A stretch of DNA of 5,493 nt from JANXQE01 sp035651635 (GTDB lineage: Bacteria; Verrucomicrobiota; Verrucomicrobiia; Limisphaerales; UBA8199): assembly GCA_035651635.1 (NCBI GenBank), contig DASRFK010000154.1, positions 1 through 5,493 on the forward strand. The letters run 5' to 3'. Within the stretch, counting starts at the first letter, position 1; every line of letters starts with the position of its first letter. Both the position numbers and the translations under genes were made by a program. Below are positions 1 through 5,493 of this stretch, in pieces. The notes beneath the pieces are model-generated. The model was not told the origin of the DNA and searched no databases. It was given only the letters and a program-made list of their open reading frames with translations.

Positions 1-219
1 CCCCAATTGAGCGCCGCCAGCTTGAATGGCACTCAGTATGTCTTCGTCTGGCCCGCTGGCATCCAACAAACTTATCAACTCGAGTACAAAGATGATTTGG
101 CCACCAACGGTTGGGCTTCTTTCGGTCCGGCTCTCCTCGGCAACGGCCAAGCCATTTCGATTACCAATGAGCTGAGCGCGTCAACCCACCGCTTTTTCCG
201 CCTGCGAATTTTGCCCTAA
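1..219 (+). CDS. C-terminal end of a secreted/surface protein, cut by the left edge
   Basis: The reading frame is open from base 1 and ends with TAA at 217-219, leaving 72 visible residues. The in-frame TTG at 7-9 has no ribosome binding site in view and is probably an internal Leu codon, so the gene should begin left of the window. The visible part is rich in beta-strand patterns: a YVFVWP stretch, then TYQLEYKDDL, GWASFG and a final FFRLRILP. This resembles the short C-terminal beta module that closes many large secreted Verrucomicrobiota proteins, where lines such as 'YRVQYKDDL...W...G...FYRL' recur. That resemblance is from memory of the family and not from a search. No membrane segment, LPXTG or PEP-CTERM tail is visible. 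The enzymatic or binding part, if any, lies outside the window, so no function can be given. It lies on the same strand as the next gene but 364 nt away, so a shared transcript is doubtful. Confidence 0.75.
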   Translation, partial: PQLSAASLNGTQYVFVWPAGIQQTYQLEYKDDLATNGWASFGPALLGNGQAISITNELSASTHRFFRLRILP

Positions 220-240
220 CCCTCTCAATCCTTCCCTCCG

Positions 241-274
241 ATCCGAAAGAATAGCGCAGCTGCATCTTTTGGAT
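241..274 (+). terminator. Possible stem-loop terminator after the left-hand gene
   Basis: ATCCGAAAG (241-249) pairs with CTTTTGGAT (266-274), giving eight Watson-Crick pairs and one G-U pair around a 16-nt loop. The loop itself contains the self-complementary GCAGCTGC (256-263). It starts 22 nt after the TAA at 219, a plausible place for a terminator. No T-run follows, so it is not a classical Rho-independent terminator. It may instead be an RNA-end stabilising hairpin or chance. Confidence 0.3.
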
Positions 275-396
275 TGTCTATCGATTAGGCAGGCGGCGCC
301 TTCGTTTTTCGGACGAGGACGACGCGAGATTGTGCGAAAGCTCATCCCATGGATCCCATAAAACTCGATCCGACCCCAAGCAACGACAAACTAAAA

Positions 397-433
397 CGCG
401 GCGCAAAGTATTACAAAATTGAAGTCCGCCGCG
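397..433. other. Perfect 7-bp GC inverted repeat with AT-rich loop
   Basis: CGCGGCG at 397-403 is the exact reverse complement of CGCCGCG at 427-433, separated by a 23-nt loop that is mostly A and T (404-426). It lies about 150 nt upstream of the ATG at 584. It could be a leader-RNA hairpin or a protein-binding dyad, but the loop is long and no known motif is recognised, so chance pairing remains possible. Confidence 0.25.
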
Positions 434-570
434 CAGCCAGTCCTTTCCTATCAGTTGCTTAGCTGTCTCGCGGTCCGATTTGACTTTGCCTGAAAAGCAG
501 GGCTCCGCCCCATTTGAGCTTCGCATCCGCTGCACAGACATTGTCACGGGGAGAAGACGTCAGTTTACCA

Positions 571-578
571 AGAGAGGA
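571..578 (+). promoter_or_regulatory. Ribosome binding site for the gene starting at 584
   Basis: AGAGAGGA ends five bases before the ATG at 584-586 and contains a GAGG core able to pair with the 16S 3' end. It supports the ATG at 584, which is also the only Met codon before the hydrophobic part of the signal peptide. Confidence 0.6.
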
Positions 579-583
579 CAATC

Positions 584-2365
584 ATGGGAATTGAGATCAA
601 AACTGTGCCGCCGCAGGCAGCTGCCGCGAAAACGTTCAGAAGTCGGGAGAGGCTAAAACAAAGAGGGTGCGTCAGTCCATTCGGGCGAACGAACCACCAC
701 AGCTACGCGTTAGCCTTTCCGCGCTGGTTCGCGTTGACTTCTCTGCTGGGGGCACTCGGCGCCGTCGCGCAACCAACCCAAACCGTGACACTGGCGTGGA
801 ACCCGAGCTCAGATCCGGCTGTGACGGGCTATTTCCGTTATTACGGAGGGGCCAGTGGCGCATACACGAACAAAGCCGATGTGGGCGCGGCTACCAACGC
901 ATCCGTGTCCGGACTCTTTCAAGGCGACACCTACTACTTTACCGTCACAGCGTACGACGCCAGCGGTCTGGAGAGTCTTCCGTCGCCTGAGATTTCCTAT
1001 ACCGTGCCACCCGCGACCAATTCTGCCGTTGCGCCAACGATTACCGGTCAGCCCACCAACCAAACGGTCGTGGCCGGAGCCAATGCGGCTTTCCTGTTAA
1101 GCGCGGCGGGGACAGCGCCGCTTAGCTATCAATGGCAGTTCAATGGAGCCGCACTCCCAAACGGCACCAACAGCGCGCTGACGTTGAACAACATTCAGCC
1201 GGGCCAGGCGGGAGCGTACCAAGCTATCGTTTCAAACTCCGCCGGCTCGGTCACCAGTGCGGTAGCTCAGCTGACGGTCCTGGTTCCTCCTTCCATTGTC
1301 AGCCAACCCGCCAGCCAGACCGTCTCGGTGGGAGGCACGGCAACTTTTCAAGTCGCTGCCAACGGCAGCACCCCGCTCAACTATCAATGGCTCTTCAACG
1401 GAACGGCGCTCACCAGGGCCACCAGCACCAGCCTGACTTTAAACAACGTGCAGTCGAGCCAGGCCGGCGGGTATAGCGCTCTTGTATCAAACAGCGCGGG
1501 CTCCGTGACCACTGCCGTGGCTCAACTCACTGTCGTGGCGCAAAGTCCTCCGCTCGTCACCATCACCAACCCGATCGACGGCGCAAGTTTCAACGATCCG
1601 GCCACCATCGAGTTGGACGCTGCCGTCACGCCTAATGGGAATTCGATCTCAAAAATACAATTCTATCAAAACTCAACGCTGTTGGGGGAGGCAGCCAATG
1701 CCCCGTACAGCCTGATCTGGAGCAACGCCTCCGCCGGTGACTACACGCTCACCGCGGTGGCGATCTACTCGGGCACAAACGTCGTTTCAGCACCCATTCA
1801 GGTGCATGTGACCGGTGTTCCCCCGCCCTGGCAAAGCGTGGACATCGGCACCCCGACAGCTGAAGGCGCTGCAAGCGTCTCCAACGGCGTATACGTCGTC
1901 AGTGGCGCAGGCAATCTCAGCGGTTCAGCCGATAACTTCCATTTCCTTTACCAAACTCTGACCGGTGACGGCAGCATCACCGCCCAGATCAGTGCACTCT
2001 CCAATTCCGTTCCCAACGGCCGGTTCGGCGTCATGATCCGCGAAAGCCTGACCAGCGGTTCGCGCTACGCCTTCATGGGAATCTCGACTAACGGCAAGTT
2101 CCGATTCCAGCGCCGCCGATCCACCGGCGGGAGCAGTTCGGCAACTGCCTCCAGTCTTTCCACGCTGCCCAACACCTGGGTGCGCCTGACGCGGTCGGCC
2201 AGCACATTCAGTGGTTATGATTCGACCGATGGAACGAATTGGACGCTCGTGTACTCGGGCGGAATTACCATGGCGACCAACCCATATATTGGTTTCGCCG
2301 TTGCCTCGGGTAATTCAAACGTACTAACCACCGTCACGTTCAATGGCCTGTCGGTCGTGCCTTGA
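584..2365 (+). CDS. Secreted multidomain protein: FN3, two Ig-like, bacterial Ig-like, DUF1349/concanavalin A-like
   Basis: This 593-residue protein is probably exported by Sec. Residues 1-47 form an unusually long, basic n-region. A hydrophobic stretch at 48-61 follows, with a likely signal peptidase I site after Ala-Val-Ala at 60-62. Domains in order are FN3 (about 64-142, with TVTLAWNPS, YYG and TYYFTVTAYD), Ig-like 1 (151-234), Ig-like 2 (236-319), a bacterial Ig-like domain (about 324-410, VTITNP...GD.TLTAVA) and a C-terminal DUF1349-type concanavalin A-like beta-sandwich (about 416-593, with GRFGVMIRESL, FRFQRR, WVRLTR and DGTNWTLV). Both Ig-like domains keep the core Trp of the YQW motif but lack the disulphide cysteines. 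The only Cys is residue 29, inside the signal region, so the mature protein is cysteine-free. No catalytic residues are recognised. Binding of polysaccharide or another surface polymer is inferred from domain types only. The ATG is supported by AGAGAGGA. The next gene begins 28 nt downstream, suggesting cotranscription. Domain calls are firm; biological role is unknown. Confidence 0.88.
   Translation: MGIEIKTVPPQAAAAKTFRSRERLKQRGCVSPFGRTNHHSYALAFPRWFALTSLLGALGAVAQPTQTVTLAWNPSSDPAVTGYFRYYGGASGAYTNKADVGAATNASVSGLFQGDTYYFTVTAYDASGLESLPSPEISYTVPPATNSAVAPTITGQPTNQTVVAGANAAFLLSAAGTAPLSYQWQFNGAALPNGTNSALTLNNIQPGQAGAYQAIVSNSAGSVTSAVAQLTVLVPPSIVSQPASQTVSVGGTATFQVAANGSTPLNYQWLFNGTALTRATSTSLTLNNVQSSQAGGYSALVSNSAGSVTTAVAQLTVVAQSPPLVTITNPIDGASFNDPATIELDAAVTPNGNSISKIQFYQNSTLLGEAANAPYSLIWSNASAGDYTLTAVAIYSGTNVVSAPIQVHVTGVPPPWQSVDIGTPTAEGAASVSNGVYVVSGAGNLSGSADNFHFLYQTLTGDGSITAQISALSNSVPNGRFGVMIRESLTSGSRYAFMGISTNGKFRFQRRRSTGGSSSATASSLSTLPNTWVRLTRSASTFSGYDSTDGTNWTLVYSGGITMATNPYIGFAVASGNSNVLTTVTFNGLSVVP
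1034..1543 (+). repeat. Two tandem Ig-like modules, 85-codon (255-nt) period
   Basis: Codons 151-235 and 236-320 align without gaps. By hand count about 50 of 84 residues are identical, and the second half of each module is nearly the same (LTLNN..Q..QAG.Y.A.VSNSAGSVT.AVAQLTV). This is an internal duplication within the secreted-protein gene. The first halves have drifted more than the second halves, which could reflect constraint on the F and G strands or partial gene conversion. Confidence 0.8.
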
Positions 2366-2378
2366 TCTAAGACCTAAC

Positions 2379-2385
2379 GGGGAAG
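2379..2385 (+). promoter_or_regulatory. Ribosome binding site that decides the start at 2394
   Basis: GGGGAAG lies eight bases before the ATG at 2394. An in-frame ATG at 2343 has no such site and would overlap the upstream gene by 23 nt, so this site favours the shorter protein. Confidence 0.6.
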
Positions 2386-2393
2386 CTGCACAT

Positions 2394-3497
2394 ATGTTAA
2401 AGTGGCTGGCTTTAATCTTGGTTTGTTCGGCCCTGCTGGCGATGTCAGCCCTCCTCGACTCATATCGGCGCCCACACACGGCGGCGCCGCTTGCCGCTAC
2501 TCAGCAAACAAAGCTCGATGCGCCTCCGCCGATTCCTGCACGGAATAAAGTTGTCGCTGAGGCAAATCCCTCCGAGTCGAACCAGCCCCCGGAGCTCGCT
2601 GCCATGCTGGAACAACTGCGTGGCAACGCTGATCCGGACCTGCGAGACGAAGCCACACAGAAGTTCGCAAACTCGGTCGCCATTGCTGCTTTTCGTTCCA
2701 CACTCGATTCGCTTGGCCAGGACTCTGACCCGGCGATAAATGAATTGCGGACGCGCCTGGTCCGTCGTTGGGCTGAAGAAAATCCCACCGCCGCGCGGGA
2801 GTGGATCTCGGAGCAACCGGAAGGGCGGATCCGCAGGGCTGCATTGGAACAAATCGCCATCGCGGATTCGAACCGGGATCTACCGACCGCCGCCGCATGG
2901 GCGATGGCGCTGCCCAACGGCCCGGATGAGCTGGCCGCGAAGGTCACCGTTGCGTATGAGGCAGCACGCACTGACCCGGTACAGGCAGTGGACTTGGCCA
3001 GTACTTTGCCTCCAACTCCGCAGCGGGACGATCTCCTGGTGCACGCCGCCAGCCAATGGTCGAGCACCGATTTCACCAACGCCGTGAGCTGGGCCTTGCA
3101 GGTTTCAGACCCCCAGTTGCGCGACCGGCTGGTGAGCGCGGTTGCCGTCGGGTCCGCCAAAGAGGAACCGGTGGCCGCCGCGACGCTGGCCGCGCAGGAT
3201 CTGCCACCAGGTCCACAACAGGATCGGGCCGTAGTCTCCATCGTCCAGAGATGGGCTGAAACCTCGCCCGACGAAACAGCCGCTTGGGTGGCTCAATTCC
3301 CCCAGGCACCGTTGCGCGACGCGGCCACCCGCGAGCTTCTGATTGCCTGGTTGGGACAGAACCCAGACGCAGCCGAGTCTTGGGTGGATTCACTCCCGGC
3401 CGGCGGGCCGCGGGAAAGGGGCCTGGCCGCTTACGAGCAAGCCTTGGAGTCCCGGGCACCCGCCTCTTCCGGCGTGAGTTCCACGATCGCTCAATAA
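2394..3497 (+). CDS. Membrane-anchored protein of 32-residue alpha-helical repeats, family not recognised
   Basis: The protein has 367 residues from the ATG at 2394, chosen because GGGGAAG precedes it and because the chain then starts directly with a hydrophobic segment (about residues 4-21). That segment is either a signal anchor or a signal peptide. A Pro/Ala/Gln-rich linker follows (about 27-66). Residues 122-354 form about seven helix-turn-helix repeats, with conserved Pro at 131, 164, 195, 259, 292 and 324 and Phe227 replacing it in the fourth. The spacing is 31-33 residues. The loose pattern is P-x-x-A-x-x-W-(about 4)-P-x-x-x-x-R-(x)-A-(about 7)-W-A. Such Trp/Pro arrays occur in uncharacterised Verrucomicrobiota proteins and resemble HEAT/TPR-like solenoids, but I cannot name a family. 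No enzyme motif is visible. A periplasmic or envelope scaffold role is inference. Cys11 lies in the hydrophobic segment but is preceded by Val, so it is not a lipobox. It starts 28 nt after the secreted-protein gene and is probably in its operon. Confidence 0.85.
   Translation: MLKWLALILVCSALLAMSALLDSYRRPHTAAPLAATQQTKLDAPPPIPARNKVVAEANPSESNQPPELAAMLEQLRGNADPDLRDEATQKFANSVAIAAFRSTLDSLGQDSDPAINELRTRLVRRWAEENPTAAREWISEQPEGRIRRAALEQIAIADSNRDLPTAAAWAMALPNGPDELAAKVTVAYEAARTDPVQAVDLASTLPPTPQRDDLLVHAASQWSSTDFTNAVSWALQVSDPQLRDRLVSAVAVGSAKEEPVAAATLAAQDLPPGPQQDRAVVSIVQRWAETSPDETAAWVAQFPQAPLRDAATRELLIAWLGQNPDAAESWVDSLPAGGPRERGLAAYEQALESRAPASSGVSSTIAQ
2757..3455 (+). repeat. Seven protein-level repeats of about 32 codons
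   Basis: This covers codons 122-354 of the gene at 2394. The unit is visible only at the protein level: Pro, Ala pair, Trp, then a second Pro and Arg, ending in a helix that often finishes with Trp-Ala. The best units are 1 (NPTAAREW), 5 (EPVAAATL), 6 (SPDETAAW) and 7 (NPDAAESW). DNA identity between units is low, so the duplication is old. Confidence 0.7.
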
Positions 3498-3532
3498 CCC
3501 CTTACTCGTCCAAACCGGAACGGTGCAGTTAG

Positions 3533-3686
3533 ACCAAGAATAGACATGGAGGCACACTGATTGGAAACAGGCTGAGGCGTACCATCCACACGATTGATTT
3601 CGGCTCACCACCAGGTGAACAGTGCCGATCCCAAATCAAGCATTTTGTTCCCTCTGAATCGGTGTGAATCTGGGTCCATCCGAGGT
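3533..3686. repeat. Long imperfect palindrome, possible REP- or MITE-like extragenic element
   Basis: The 30-nt arms at 3533-3562 and 3657-3686 are reverse complements at 20 of 30 positions without gaps. Three further positions can form G-U pairs in RNA. The best block is CACACTGATT (3553-3562) against AATCGGTGTG (3657-3666). Just inside, GGAAACA (3563-3569) pairs with TGTTCC (3646-3651) with one bulge. The centre of the element (3609.5) nearly coincides with the centre of an inner hairpin at 3594-3639. The right arm, read on the reverse strand, starts AACCTCGGATGGACCC. I remember similar strings, in the style of AACCACGGATGGACAC, recurring between genes in Verrucomicrobiota and related genomes, so this may be a decayed copy of such an interspersed repeat. 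That link is from memory. No target-site duplication or transposase is visible. Confidence 0.5.
3594..3639. other. Interrupted 16-bp hairpin between convergent genes
   Basis: Three perfect stem blocks stack: TTGATTT (3594-3600) with AAATCAA (3633-3639), CGGC (3601-3604) with GCCG (3624-3627), and TCACC (3605-3609) with GGTGA (3614-3618), closed by an ACCA loop. On the left side the blocks are contiguous. On the right side two 5-nt bulges (3619-3623 and 3628-3632) separate them. It could fold as RNA from either strand and might end or protect both converging transcripts. There is no T-run, so intrinsic termination is not shown. Confidence 0.5.
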
Positions 3687-3721
3687 TTTCAACCGCATGG
3701 TTACAGCCAAGCACGTCGCTA

Positions 3722-5493
3722 TCAAAACCGCTCTCCGCGCAGCAACCGGAGCACGCATCGATTGTGCGTTCCATCAAAGCTCACCGTGGCAAGGCTCTGT
3801 TCGTCCGGAGAAAAACCCGCGAAAAAAACGACCACCGGATCAGTTTCAAAACCGCTCATTTCGCGCAACGTCGGCAGGCTCCAGAGCTTGACCCGATGAT
3901 CCCCGGTCGCCACGATGACATTGCGCCCCGAAGCTCCGAACGAAACGCTGTAAGCGCCGCTCCGATGCCGGCCTAACACGCCAACCGGCTCAAACGTTGA
4001 GGCGCTCCACAGCCGACAGGTGTCATCCGGGGAAGCGGTGGCCAGCAGCTTGCCGTCGGGCGAGAACGCAGCGCCAAAAATCCCCAGTTTGTGCCCCTCC
4101 AGGCCGTGGCGCAATCGGCCGGTGTGGACATCCCAAACCTTGGCCGTCCGATCTTGCTCGCTCGTCGATAACAATTGCTCCCCGTCCGGCGAGAAGCTTA
4201 CGGCAGTGATATTCCCCGGATGAGCCGTCCATCTGCGCAATTGGACACCGCAGCTAAGGTCCCACAACGCGATCTGGCCGTTGCTGTATCCCAGCGCCAG
4301 AAGCTGGCCTCGTCGCCAGACATCATGGGCGCGGACCGCTCCCAGATCGGCATTGGTGGCGCACAGCGAGCGCACAATTCCCCTTGTGCTCAAGGAATGC
4401 AACTCGATGGCTCCCTCCGCCGAAACCCACAATCCATTGTTATCGTCCGAAAACGCCAGCGGATCGGTGGTGTTGGTAAGGCAGCACACCGATTGTCCAT
4501 CACGCGCTCGCCAAACCCCCACGCCATTCTGCTGGCCGGCCGCAAGATAATGAGAATCGCTGGAAAAGATCGGCCATGCCCAGAAGGCAATCGTCGTGCT
4601 CATTGGTTGCTCTTCGCCGGCCGGCGCCAGGCTCCAAATCCTCACTGACTGATCCTTGCTGCCCGAGACAATCCGCCGACCATCCGGCGAAAAGGCCAGG
4701 CACCAGACCTCGGAGCGATGCCCTCGAAACACGCGGATTTCCTTCAGGTCGGAGGAATCCCATAGCCGCACGGTCTGATCGCTGCCGGCAGTGGCGAGCT
4801 GCCGCCCGTCGGGAGACCAGGCAATCTGCCACACCGCAATCTGCAGCGTTTGAATGCTCCGCACCAACTGCTGGCTGGAAAGATCCCAAACCGACAGCGT
4901 GCCGTCTCCCTCGCCCACAGCCAAAAGGCCGCCCTCGGGTGAGAAGCCGAGATCGAAACGGTTTTCCTTGCAACGCAGTCGCGCCACGACCTCACGCCTT
5001 CTTAAATCCCAGACCGTCACCTGGCCGTCATACTTCCCAATGGCCAACAACCGGCCATCGCGGGAGAACCTCAGCACGCGGCCGGCGTCCGGCAACGAAA
5101 ACAGTTCCTGGCCGGAGCGATTGTCGAGCACCTTGGTCCTGTCCGGCGGGCGGGACTTAGCCGTGGCTTCCGCTTCGGAATCGAGGCTTACTGCGACCAC
5201 CTCCTCCACGGGGCTCACCGCCATTTGCAGACAATGCGACTCAATTCCAAACAGCCGCTGCGAATTCTGAACCTGGCGACACTCAAAGCGCCCGTCTTCA
5301 TCGCGCAGAAAAAACCGCTCGCCATCATGGGAGCGCGCGCCAGAGCTTATCGGAGCCGAGTTAAGCAAAGTCGCCTTACGCGTTTTGGTTTGCCAATCCC
5401 ATAATTGCATTTGTCCGTCGAAGGCGGCGCTCAAAACCAGATTGCCATCCTCCGAAAAGGTGACCTGTTTGATGCCATTGGAGTGGCCGTTGA
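3722..5493 (-). CDS. WD40-repeat protein, about 14 blades visible, N-terminus beyond the right edge
   Basis: The reverse frame ends with TGA at 3724-3722 and is open to the window edge (first whole codon at 5491-5489), giving 589 visible residues. A TTG at 5434 could be taken as the start. However, the 19 codons before it read NGHSNGIKQVTFSEDGNLV, the standard first half of a WD40 blade that continues into LSAAFDGQMQLWDW. The true start is therefore outside. Blades end at about residues 31, 71, 121, 161, 202, 244, 286, 327, 365, 410, 453, 495, 537 and 584, roughly every 42 residues. Blades 2, 3, 9 and 14 are degenerate. Blades 4-7 and 11-13 are classical (FSPDG...LATAGSDQTVRLWD). Fourteen blades fit two seven-bladed propellers, a protein-interaction platform. 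Related proteins are often fused to an N-terminal Ser/Thr kinase, which cannot be judged here. No signal peptide, kinase motif or membrane segment is in view. It converges with the helical-repeat gene. Confidence 0.9.
   Translation of the reverse strand, partial: NGHSNGIKQVTFSEDGNLVLSAAFDGQMQLWDWQTKTRKATLLNSAPISSGARSHDGERFFLRDEDGRFECRQVQNSQRLFGIESHCLQMAVSPVEEVVAVSLDSEAEATAKSRPPDRTKVLDNRSGQELFSLPDAGRVLRFSRDGRLLAIGKYDGQVTVWDLRRREVVARLRCKENRFDLGFSPEGGLLAVGEGDGTLSVWDLSSQQLVRSIQTLQIAVWQIAWSPDGRQLATAGSDQTVRLWDSSDLKEIRVFRGHRSEVWCLAFSPDGRRIVSGSKDQSVRIWSLAPAGEEQPMSTTIAFWAWPIFSSDSHYLAAGQQNGVGVWRARDGQSVCCLTNTTDPLAFSDDNNGLWVSAEGAIELHSLSTRGIVRSLCATNADLGAVRAHDVWRRGQLLALGYSNGQIALWDLSCGVQLRRWTAHPGNITAVSFSPDGEQLLSTSEQDRTAKVWDVHTGRLRHGLEGHKLGIFGAAFSPDGKLLATASPDDTCRLWSASTFEPVGVLGRHRSGAYSVSFGASGRNVIVATGDHRVKLWSLPTLREMSGFETDPVVVFFAGFSPDEQSLATVSFDGTHNRCVLRLLRGERF

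Larger units (their letters stand above)
220..583. other. Intergenic region with two candidate stem-loops, no supportable gene
   Basis: This 364-nt gap separates two same-strand genes. A reverse-strand open frame at 278-547 exists, but it has no ribosome binding site and no recognisable protein pattern, so I do not call it. Two inverted repeats are visible and listed separately (241-274 and 397-433). A short direct repeat, ATCCCAT-GG-ATCCCAT, lies at 344-359. A small GGGC-TCC-GCCC hairpin lies at 500-510. A TTGACT hexamer at 480-485 resembles a -35 box, but no AT-rich -10 follows at 16-18 nt, so no promoter is assigned. The promoter of the gene at 584 should be somewhere here. Confidence 0.6.
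3498..3721. other. Intergenic region between convergent genes
   Basis: This 224-nt gap lies between the stop of the helical-repeat gene and the stop of the reverse-strand WD40 gene. Most of it is taken up by a long imperfect palindrome (3533-3686, listed separately). A short AACC-GCAT-GGTT dyad follows at 3691-3702. No T-run typical of a Rho-independent terminator is seen on either strand. A reverse open frame at 3529-3777 crosses the palindrome and is not called. Confidence 0.65.

Noticed and set aside
480..510. Sigma-70 promoter with TTGACT as -35 box
   Set aside because: The bases at the expected -10 position are GC-rich (CTCCGC) at any normal spacing.
278..547. Reverse-strand open frame of 89 codons in the first gap
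   Set aside because: No ribosome binding site before its ATG, no recognisable domain, and an Arg/Ser-rich composition typical of chance frames in GC-rich DNA.
2343..2393. Upstream ATG that would add 17 residues to the helical-repeat protein
   Set aside because: It overlaps the preceding gene, has no ribosome binding site and puts a polar stretch before the membrane segment. The ATG at 2394 has GGGGAAG eight bases upstream.
2394..2426. Lipoprotein signal at Cys11 of the helical-repeat protein
   Set aside because: The residue before Cys is Val where a lipobox needs Gly, Ala or Ser, and the hydrophobic segment continues past the Cys.
2501..3241. 246-codon reverse open frame opposite the helical-repeat gene
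   Set aside because: It lies entirely antisense to a well-supported gene and its Ser/Ala-rich translation shows no domain; it mirrors the codon bias of the forward gene.
3529..3777. Reverse open frame of 82 codons overlapping the WD40 3' end
   Set aside because: It runs through the palindrome and its product (with GWTQIHTD) looks like translated repeat DNA, with no ribosome binding site.
3722..3790. Possible frameshift in the last WD40 blade
   Set aside because: The sequence after SFDGT is odd (HNRCVLRLLRG), but in the existing frame VLRLLRG still fits the usual V-R-L-W strand with Leu for Trp. Neither other frame restores a better blade.
3996..5270. Several forward open frames opposite the WD40 gene (for example 4175-4648 and 4576-5160)
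   Set aside because: All are antisense to a strongly supported WD40 array and encode Pro/Arg/Ser-rich sequence with no domain.

Overview
The window looks like chromosomal DNA from a GC-rich Gram-negative bacterium, most likely of the Verrucomicrobiota. This is inferred from protein style and not from a marker gene. The clues are a secreted protein of FN3, cysteine-free Ig-like and concanavalin A-like domains, a C-terminal module with a YQLEYKDDL...FFRLR pattern on the left-hand gene, a helical-repeat protein with conserved Pro/Trp, and a very long WD40 protein. These combinations are common in that phylum. No rRNA, tRNA, CRISPR array, transposase or phage gene was found.

Layout. (1) Positions 1-219 hold the 3' end of a forward gene for a secreted or surface protein cut by the left edge. 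(2) Positions 220-583 form a 364-nt gap with two candidate stem-loops and no supportable gene. (3) Positions 584-2365 encode a 593-residue secreted protein with signal peptide, FN3, two Ig-like domains, a bacterial Ig-like domain and a DUF1349/concanavalin A-like domain. (4) A membrane-anchored protein of about seven 32-residue helical repeats follows 28 nt later on the same strand, at 2394-3497. The two are probably cotranscribed. (5) Positions 3498-3721 separate convergent genes and contain the most unusual object here: an imperfect long palindrome at 3533-3686 with an almost exactly centred inner hairpin and 10-nt sub-repeats. (6) A reverse-strand WD40 gene runs from 3722 through the right edge. 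At least 589 residues and about 14 blades are visible, and its N-terminus lies outside the window.

How the parts may work together. The forward pair could be a secreted carbohydrate- or polymer-binding protein plus an envelope-anchored helical scaffold, but the sequence does not prove a joint function. The WD40 protein is a protein-interaction platform. In related bacteria such arrays are often fused to an N-terminal Ser/Thr kinase, which would lie beyond the right edge. The palindrome sits between two converging transcripts, where it could be a mobile or repetitive extragenic element and could also help end transcription from either side.
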